DNA of 11,137 nt from ZLKRG08 sp046091905. GTDB lineage: Bacteria; Actinomycetota; Actinomycetes; Nanopelagicales; Nanopelagicaceae. This document shows positions 6,578-11,137 of the stretch, one piece after another; position 1 is the first letter of the stretch; each line of letters starts with the position of its first letter. Under the pieces are notes generated by a model that saw only the letters and a program-made list of their open reading frames with translations, did no database searches and was not told where the DNA came from. Where the stretch lies: positions 1-11,137 of the forward strand of contig JBJTCN010000039.1 of assembly GCA_046091905.1 (NCBI GenBank). The letters are read 5' to 3'. The position numbers and the translations under genes are program-made.

Positions 6578-7693
6578 TTACTTATGAAGTTGATCTACTG
6601 ATGCGTCCCAGCCAGCTACATCTTCCGGCTTTCTCGGGCCTTTTCCGATGTATCGGGCGGATGGGCGAATCAAGCGACCAGTGCGCTTCTGTTCCAGAAT
6701 GTGCGCTGACCAACCTGCAGTTCGTGCAGAAGTAAACATCGGCGTAAACATATGCGCAGGAACTTCTGCAAAATCAAGAAGTACTGCCGCCCAAAATTCT
6801 ACGTTTGTTTCTAACACGCGATCCGGACGACGTTCGCGTAGCTCTGTCAGCGCTGCTTCTTCAAGAGCCTTTGCAACTTCGTAGCGAGGCGCGCCAAGTT
6901 CTTCACAGGTGCGACGAAGTGTGCGAGAACGAGGATCTTGTGCGCGGTAAACACGATGACCAAATCCCATCAAACGTTCATTCTTATCTAATAATTCTTT
7001 AACGTAAGCACGAGCATCTCCACGCTTTTCAACTTCTTCAATCATATGAAGTACACGTGAAGGTGCACCACCATGCAGTGGGCCTGACATTGCACCAATT
7101 GCACCAGAAAGTGAAGCTGCAACATCAGCACCAGTTGATGCAATAACACGAGCTGTAAATGTTGAAGCATTCATTCCGTGTTCAGCAGCTGAAACAAAAT
7201 ATGCATCAACAGCGCGAACATGCTTTGGATCTGGTTCACCGCGCCAACGAATCATCATCCGCTCTGTAACAGTATGTGCTTTATCAATTTCTGATTCTGG
7301 AATAGCTGGGGCGGCATAACCGCGAGCAGATTGTGCAACATAAGAAAGCACCATTACTGATGCGCGAGCGAGTTGATCGCGCGCCTCTTCATCAGAAATA
7401 TCTAGCAAAGGCTTGAATCCCCAAGCTGGTGCCAGCATCGCTATTGCAGATTGCACATCTACACGAACATCGCCAGAGTGAACTGGGAGTGGGAATTTCT
7501 CTGCTTTTGGAAGACCAGGATTAAATTGATCATCAACTAAGAGTCCCCAAACATTTCCAAATGAGACTCGACCAACCAAATCTTCGATATCAACACCGCG
7601 GTATCGAAGCGCGCTGCCTTCTTTATCTGGTTCGGCTATTTCTGATTCAAATGCAATAACGCCTTCGAGGCCAGGCTTGAAATCTTCGCTCAT
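6578..7693 (-). CDS. citA: Citrate synthase 2 (actinobacterial CitA type)
   Basis: Condenses acetyl-CoA and oxaloacetate to citrate, the entry step of the TCA cycle. The 371-residue length is normal for the short type II-like bacterial form. Visible motifs: LRYRGVDIEDL (29-39), AEHGMNASTFTAR (170-182), GPLHGGAPSRV with catalytic H207, MGFGHRVYRAQDPR with H246, NVEFWAAVLLDFAEVP (297-312), and ARTAGWSAHILEQKRTGRL (323-341), followed by the phosphate-binding region RPSARYIG. The position normally holding the catalytic Asp (NVDF) is Glu299, which I recall as typical of actinobacterial citrate synthase 2 proteins. The start is ATG at 7693 with AGGGG 12 nt upstream, a rather long spacing. First gene of a block with two GH13 enzymes; divergent from pdxH. 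2-Methylcitrate synthase activity is possible, but no other methylcitrate-cycle gene is here. Confidence 0.93.
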   Translation of the reverse strand: MSEDFKPGLEGVIAFESEIAEPDKEGSALRYRGVDIEDLVGRVSFGNVWGLLVDDQFNPGLPKAEKFPLPVHSGDVRVDVQSAIAMLAPAWGFKPLLDISDEEARDQLARASVMVLSYVAQSARGYAAPAIPESEIDKAHTVTERMMIRWRGEPDPKHVRAVDAYFVSAAEHGMNASTFTARVIASTGADVAASLSGAIGAMSGPLHGGAPSRVLHMIEEVEKRGDARAYVKELLDKNERLMGFGHRVYRAQDPRSRTLRRTCEELGAPRYEVAKALEEAALTELRERRPDRVLETNVEFWAAVLLDFAEVPAHMFTPMFTSARTAGWSAHILEQKRTGRLIRPSARYIGKGPRKPEDVAGWDASVDQLHK

Positions 7694-7763
7694 GAGCCAA
7701 TTCTGCCCCTAAATTTTCGGGCTAAAAACCAGGTTTCGGTGCTAGTAAAGTGACCTTTGATAC
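7694..7763. promoter_or_regulatory. Divergent promoter region between citA and pdxH
   Basis: This 70-bp gap must hold the promoters of both operons. On the minus strand AGGGG (7710-7706) is a possible ribosome binding site for citA. On the plus strand TGC-TAGTAA (7740-7748) is a possible extended -10 for pdxH, implying a leader of about 9 nt. The 10-mer CGGTGCTAGT (7737-7746) recurs exactly before the esterase start (1851-1860). No operator palindrome or riboswitch-like fold is seen. Confidence 0.45.
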
Positions 7764-8423
7764 ATGAACCGCGAAGAAATTCAATCAATGCGCCGCTCCT
7801 ATAGCGAGCGAGAATTAAACCTGCCGGAAAACCCAATTGCTGCATTTAAAGGTTGGTTAAGGGAGGCGGCAGAACTTCCTTCGATCGTCGAAGCGAATGC
7901 AATGGTGCTCTCAACTTTAGGCTCGAGTGAAATTATCGAATCTCGCACCGTTCTACTTAAAGATGCAAATGATGCTGGGTTTACATTCTTTACAAATTAC
8001 AATTCTCGAAAAGCGCAGGCTATTGAATTAAATTCACAAGTTTCCTTGCTCTTTCCGTGGTATCCAATGGAGCGGCAAGTAATAATCCAAGGTTTTGCCA
8101 GCAAAGTTGCGCAAAGTGAATCCGATGCTTACTTTCAAGCCAGACCTTGGTCATCACAAATTGGGGCATGGGCTTCACAACAATCTACCGAATTAAGTTC
8201 GCGTGAAGAGCTTGAACTTAGATTTAAAGGTGCAGCCGAGAAATGGCCAGAAGGTAGCAAGGTTCCAACTCCACCACAGTGGGGAGGATTTTTAGTAAAA
8301 CCATTTGCAATTGAATTTTGGCAAGGTAGATATTCGCGATTACATGATCGAATTAGATTTGAACGGTCTCATAATTCGGAAGAGCCAAGCGGCGATTGGG
8401 TTACTCGCCGCTACTACCCTTAA
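7764..8423 (+). CDS. pdxH: Pyridoxamine / pyridoxine 5'-phosphate oxidase
   Basis: FMN-dependent oxidase making pyridoxal 5'-phosphate in the last step of de novo synthesis or salvage; cytosolic, normally a homodimer. The 219-residue length fits the family. Motifs: SRTVLLKD (60-67) and FFTNYNSRKA (75-84) for FMN contacts, LLFPWYPMERQVIIQG (95-110), SQIGAWASQQS (131-141), PPQWGGFLVKP (170-180), IEFWQGR (183-189) and the C-terminal SRLHDRIRFER (191-201), where R192 and H194 match the substrate-binding R-x-H of the family. It ends RRYYP, like the usual Arg-Leu-x-Pro tail. The ATG at 7764 is used; Met9 is a possible shorter start. First gene of pdxH-serC-MFS, and serC starts 9 nt after its stop. 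Confidence 0.94.
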   Translation: MNREEIQSMRRSYSERELNLPENPIAAFKGWLREAAELPSIVEANAMVLSTLGSSEIIESRTVLLKDANDAGFTFFTNYNSRKAQAIELNSQVSLLFPWYPMERQVIIQGFASKVAQSESDAYFQARPWSSQIGAWASQQSTELSSREELELRFKGAAEKWPEGSKVPTPPQWGGFLVKPFAIEFWQGRYSRLHDRIRFERSHNSEEPSGDWVTRRYYP

Positions 8424-8426
8424 AAT
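8421..8426 (+). promoter_or_regulatory. Possible internal -10 element for serC
   Basis: TAAAAT overlaps the pdxH stop codon and is followed by exactly 6 nt before the serC ATG at 8433. No Shine-Dalgarno sequence precedes serC, so a leaderless serC transcript started here is plausible alongside read-through from pdxH. No -35 is evident and the tract is AT-rich. Confidence 0.35.
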
Positions 8427-8432
8427 TTAATC

Positions 8433-9545
8433 ATGAGTGAAATCAAAATTCCGGAAAACTTGAAACCAAGAGATGGTCGCTTTGGTTGTGGGCCCTCAAA
8501 GATTCGTCCTGAAGCGCTTGATACTTTAATCAAGTCGCAAGCAATACTCGGAACTTCACATCGCCAAAAACCAGTTAAAAGCGTAGTAAATCGCGTGCGC
8601 ACCGGTTTAAACTCTTTATTTAATCTGCCAGATGGATATGAAGTTGTGCTTGGCAATGGTGGTTCGACTGCCTTTTGGGATATCGCAACATCTGGACTGA
8701 TTGAAAAAAAGTCACAACATTTAAATTTCGGTGAATTTTCCTCGAAATTCGCGCAAGCAGCAAAAGAGAACCCTTTTATAGAGGATCCAACCGTCATCAA
8801 GGCGGAACCAGGATCGCATCCGGTGGCAGTTGCAGAAGCTGGCGTAGATGTTTATGCACTTACACATAATGAAACTTCTACAGGTGTATCAATGCCGATT
8901 AAACGACCAGCCGGAACTGATGGTGCCCTGGTTTTGGTCGATGCAACCTCTGCTGCTGGCGGATTGCAAGTGGATGCAAAAGAGTTTGATGCTTACTATT
9001 TTGCGCCACAGAAGTCCTTCGCTTCAGATGGTGGGTTGTGGCTTGCGCTAATGAGCCCGGCAGCTTTAGAACGTGCGGCCAAGATCAAAGCATCTGGTCG
9101 CTGGATCCCAGCATTTTTTGATTTAACAATTGCAATTGAAAATTCCAAACTAGATCAGACGTATAACACCCCTGCATTAGCAACGCTAATTCTTTTGGCA
9201 AATCAAATTGAATGGTTCAATAACAACGGCGGACTCGAATTTGCAGCTGGAAGAAGCGCCAAGTCAGCAGAAATTATGTACGGCTGGGTAGAACGAACTG
9301 ATTACACGACTTGTTTTGTAACTAATCCATCGATGCGTTCAAATGTAGTCGCTACTATCAATTTTGATGACGGGATCGATGCTGCAAAGGTAGCGGCAAC
9401 TTTACGAGCAAATGGCATTGTTGATACCGAGCCATATCGAAAATTGGGTAAAAACCAACTGCGCATTGGTATGTTTCCTGCAGTTGATCCTGCAGATATC
9501 GAAGCGCTAACTAAAGCAATCGAATATGTCGTAGAGAATCTCTAA
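8433..9545 (+). CDS. serC: Phosphoserine aminotransferase (actinobacterial type)
   Basis: PLP enzyme that transfers an amino group from glutamate to 3-phosphohydroxypyruvate, giving phosphoserine in serine synthesis. The product has 370 residues and matches the actinobacterial SerC subfamily (TIGR01366 type) rather than the E. coli type. Motifs: DGRFGCGPSKIRPEAL (14-29), LGTSHRQKPVK (39-49), LGNGGSTAFWD (73-83), THNETSTGV (144-152), LVDATSAAGG (168-177) with D170 for the pyridine nitrogen, and FAPQKSFASDGGLW (190-203), where K194 is the Schiff-base lysine. RIGMFPAVDPADI (344-356) is the C-terminal substrate region. The gene directly follows pdxH, which makes its cofactor. The C-terminal stop abuts the next gene's TTG start. 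Confidence 0.95.
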   Translation: MSEIKIPENLKPRDGRFGCGPSKIRPEALDTLIKSQAILGTSHRQKPVKSVVNRVRTGLNSLFNLPDGYEVVLGNGGSTAFWDIATSGLIEKKSQHLNFGEFSSKFAQAAKENPFIEDPTVIKAEPGSHPVAVAEAGVDVYALTHNETSTGVSMPIKRPAGTDGALVLVDATSAAGGLQVDAKEFDAYYFAPQKSFASDGGLWLALMSPAALERAAKIKASGRWIPAFFDLTIAIENSKLDQTYNTPALATLILLANQIEWFNNNGGLEFAAGRSAKSAEIMYGWVERTDYTTCFVTNPSMRSNVVATINFDDGIDAAKVAATLRANGIVDTEPYRKLGKNQLRIGMFPAVDPADIEALTKAIEYVVENL

Positions 9546-10694
9546 TTGAGTAAATTACAGAGAGATTCACTTTTCTGGACTGTCGCCGGTCAAGCCACAA
9601 TTCTTAATTTCTTTCTTGGTGGCTTTGGGCCAGCTCAACCACTATTGCGGGAAGAGCAAGGGACTTCTTTAACTGTTGCTGGTTTGCATGGAACCATGAT
9701 GGGAATCGCCGCAATCATTGCAGGGCTAATTCACCCTCATTTAAACCATAAATATGGCCGTCGAAATACCTCTTGGGTTGGGCTGACCATATTTACTATC
9801 GGATTACCGTTTTTCGCGCTTGGACCAAATATCAATTTCACATTACCCGCAGTTTTATTTTCTAGTGTTGGATTTAACTTTGTAATTCTAAATATGGTGA
9901 CTCTGCTATCCCACCACTATCCAGCAACACCAGATCTAGCAGTTTCACAGAGCAATGGAATTAATGCGGTTGGATTTGTACTTGGCACAGTCTTAGTTGG
10001 AACTTTGGCATTCTTTGGAATTTCTTGGCGCTTAGGGTTGCTGCTTTGTATTCCAGCGACGATTGCCCTGTATATATTCGGGAAAGATAAAATCATTGAT
10101 AACCATGTAGCAGATGCGCCGAAGCAGAGCGGCAAACTAGGCGCAAAATTCTGGATAGCCTGGTTTGGTTTCTTTGCCACCATCTCTTCTGAATTTGCCA
10201 CCACGTTTTGGAGTGCTGCGCTTCTGTCTGATCGCACTGGAGTTTCTTCGGCTTTTTCAACTATCTGCGTGGCTGCTTTAGGAACCGGTTTTTTTATTGG
10301 CCGATGGTTTATTCCTATCTGGATGCGCAAGACCACTTTAGATATTAGATTAAAAACTATTCTCTCAATTCAACTATTCTCATTTACACTTTATTGGTTT
10401 TCGCATAATTTAATATTTTCGCTTCTGATGTTGTTATTTGTAGGCAGTGGAATTGGTGGTCAATTTCCAATGACTATGGTCCGAATTCTGAAATTAAGTG
10501 GTCGCAAACCAGATTTAGCTATGGGTAAATCGGCTTATGCAGCCGGCTTAGCAATCGCGGTTGCGCCATTCATGTTGGGATTCTTAGGAGACCGTATTGG
10601 AATTTCAAAAGCTTATTTGATGGTGCCGATTCTGATTGCAATCTCGTTTGCAGTTATTTTATTGGTTCCGTCCGAAGCACCGCAGAAACGCTAA
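9546..10694 (+). CDS. MFS transporter, substrate unknown
   Basis: A 382-residue, very hydrophobic protein with about 12 predicted membrane segments. The MFS loop 2-3 signature appears as HLNHKYGRRNTSW (65-77). A more polar central stretch (about 180-198, KDKIIDNHVADAPKQSGK) separates the two six-helix halves. The GSGIGGQFPMTMVR stretch lies in the second half. No motif identifies a substrate; adjacency to pdxH-serC could suggest a metabolite permease, but this is weak. The start is TTG immediately after the serC stop (TAA-TTG, zero gap). It is preferred because the next Met (residue 50) would delete the first helix. The last 41 bp overlap, tail to tail, the minus-strand MFS gene on the right. 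Confidence 0.8.
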   Translation: MSKLQRDSLFWTVAGQATILNFFLGGFGPAQPLLREEQGTSLTVAGLHGTMMGIAAIIAGLIHPHLNHKYGRRNTSWVGLTIFTIGLPFFALGPNINFTLPAVLFSSVGFNFVILNMVTLLSHHYPATPDLAVSQSNGINAVGFVLGTVLVGTLAFFGISWRLGLLLCIPATIALYIFGKDKIIDNHVADAPKQSGKLGAKFWIAWFGFFATISSEFATTFWSAALLSDRTGVSSAFSTICVAALGTGFFIGRWFIPIWMRKTTLDIRLKTILSIQLFSFTLYWFSHNLIFSLLMLLFVGSGIGGQFPMTMVRILKLSGRKPDLAMGKSAYAAGLAIAVAPFMLGFLGDRIGISKAYLMVPILIAISFAVILLVPSEAPQKR

Positions 10695-11137
10695 TATCAG
10701 TGGGAATTACCGCAGTTTTTCGAAACTTCATCAAGCAATAAGAAGCAGCGCTGAGAGTAATTACTCCGCAGCCACCCATCGTCCAACGAACACCAAAGTT
10801 TTCTGCACAATAACCGATTAGTGGTGAACCAATGGGTGTGCCTCCCATGAACATAAACATATATATTCCCATGATTCGGCCGCGGATAGCGCTATCACTA
10901 TTGGTTTGAATAAAAGTGTGTGCAGAAATCATTGTAGTAATTGCACTGATGCCTGAGATAGGCAATACCAAGGCGTAGACACTAAATGTTGGCAGAAATG
11001 CAAGTACCGCAATCCAAAATCCAAAATTAATCGCTGCCAAAGGAACAAACTTGGTATTCTTAGTTCGATCACGACGCGCGGCAATCAAAGCTCCAGTTAA
11101 TGTGCCAACTCCAACTAACGTGCCCAAAATTCCATAT
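10654..11137 (-). CDS. MFS exporter, EntS/MFS_3-like, C-terminal part (5'-truncated by window edge)
   Basis: The minus-strand frame is open from the window edge to the TAA at 10656-10654, giving about 160 C-terminal residues; a TTG at 11127 is internal, not the start. The visible part holds about five membrane segments. YGILGTLVGVGTLTGALIAA, then a basic loop ARRDRTK, and later AIRGRIMGIYMFMFMGGTPI and GYCAENFGVRW are the characteristic C-terminal features of the MFS_3 / enterobactin-exporter-like group, often drug or siderophore efflux proteins. Substrate unknown. It converges on the other MFS gene with a 41-bp overlap and no terminator between them. The two MFS proteins are not obvious duplicates of each other. 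Confidence 0.82.
   Translation of the reverse strand, partial: YGILGTLVGVGTLTGALIAARRDRTKNTKFVPLAAINFGFWIAVLAFLPTFSVYALVLPISGISAITTMISAHTFIQTNSDSAIRGRIMGIYMFMFMGGTPIGSPLIGYCAENFGVRWTMGGCGVITLSAASYCLMKFRKTAVIPTDISVSAVLRTEPIK

Noticed and set aside
7704..7719. GCCC/GGGC repeat upstream of citA as an operator or attenuator
   Set aside because: Only a 4-bp stem; not above chance.
8420..8800. Minus-strand open frame of 126 codons at the start of serC
   Set aside because: Antisense to the conserved N-terminal part of SerC; no domain recognised.
9917..10336. Minus-strand open frame of 139 codons inside the MFS gene
   Set aside because: Antisense to conserved membrane segments of the transporter; its composition looks like a shadow frame.
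1..11137. Mobile elements, CRISPR arrays, toxin-antitoxin or defence islands
   Set aside because: No transposase, integrase, direct-repeat array or terminal repeats were seen; every gene belongs to a familiar metabolic, repair or transport family.

Overview
The window reads as ordinary chromosome of a low-GC actinobacterium. The base composition is visibly AT-leaning, yet several proteins are of actinobacterial type: the citrate synthase 2, the phosphoserine aminotransferase, the class V aminotransferase and the C-terminal domain of the secreted amylase. Tight packing, overlapping stops and starts and near-absent intergenic DNA suggest a streamlined genome. My best guess is a freshwater Nanopelagicales (acI, 'Candidatus Planktophila'-like) bacterium; this is inference from gene character, not from a search.

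Layout, left to right. (1) Bases 1-359, minus strand: the N-terminal part of a cysteine-desulfurase-like class V aminotransferase that runs off the left edge. (2) 384-411 and 420-501, minus: a perfect-stem terminator and a tRNA-Tyr(GUA). (3) 550-1851, minus: a class I DNA photolyase, diverging across only 17 bp from (4) 1869-2675, plus: an esterase of the enterochelin-esterase/antigen 85 alpha/beta-hydrolase type. (5) 7693 down to 2672, minus: a three-gene block of citrate synthase 2, a cytosolic GH13 glucosidase with an N-terminal beta-sandwich, and a secreted GH13 alpha-amylase. (6) 7764-10694, plus: pdxH, serC and an MFS transporter, diverging from the citrate synthase. (7) 10654 to the right edge, minus: the C-terminal part of an EntS/MFS_3-type exporter, convergent with and overlapping the first MFS gene. 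No stretch over 300 bases lacks a gene.

How the genes work together. The two GH13 enzymes make a plausible alpha-glucan pathway: the secreted amylase cuts polysaccharide outside the cell and the cytosolic enzyme degrades imported oligosaccharides. They are translationally coupled (ATGA overlap) and follow a central-carbon gene, citrate synthase. PdxH makes pyridoxal phosphate, the cofactor of SerC encoded directly after it. The photolyase fits a sunlit habitat.

I found no mobile element, CRISPR array, toxin-antitoxin or defence locus, and no convincing undescribed system. The points most worth a second look are the Trp-to-Tyr change in the photolyase electron-transfer chain, a repeated leaderless-promoter geometry (-10 hexamer, 6 nt, start codon) at three genes, and the coupled intracellular/extracellular GH13 pair attached to citA.
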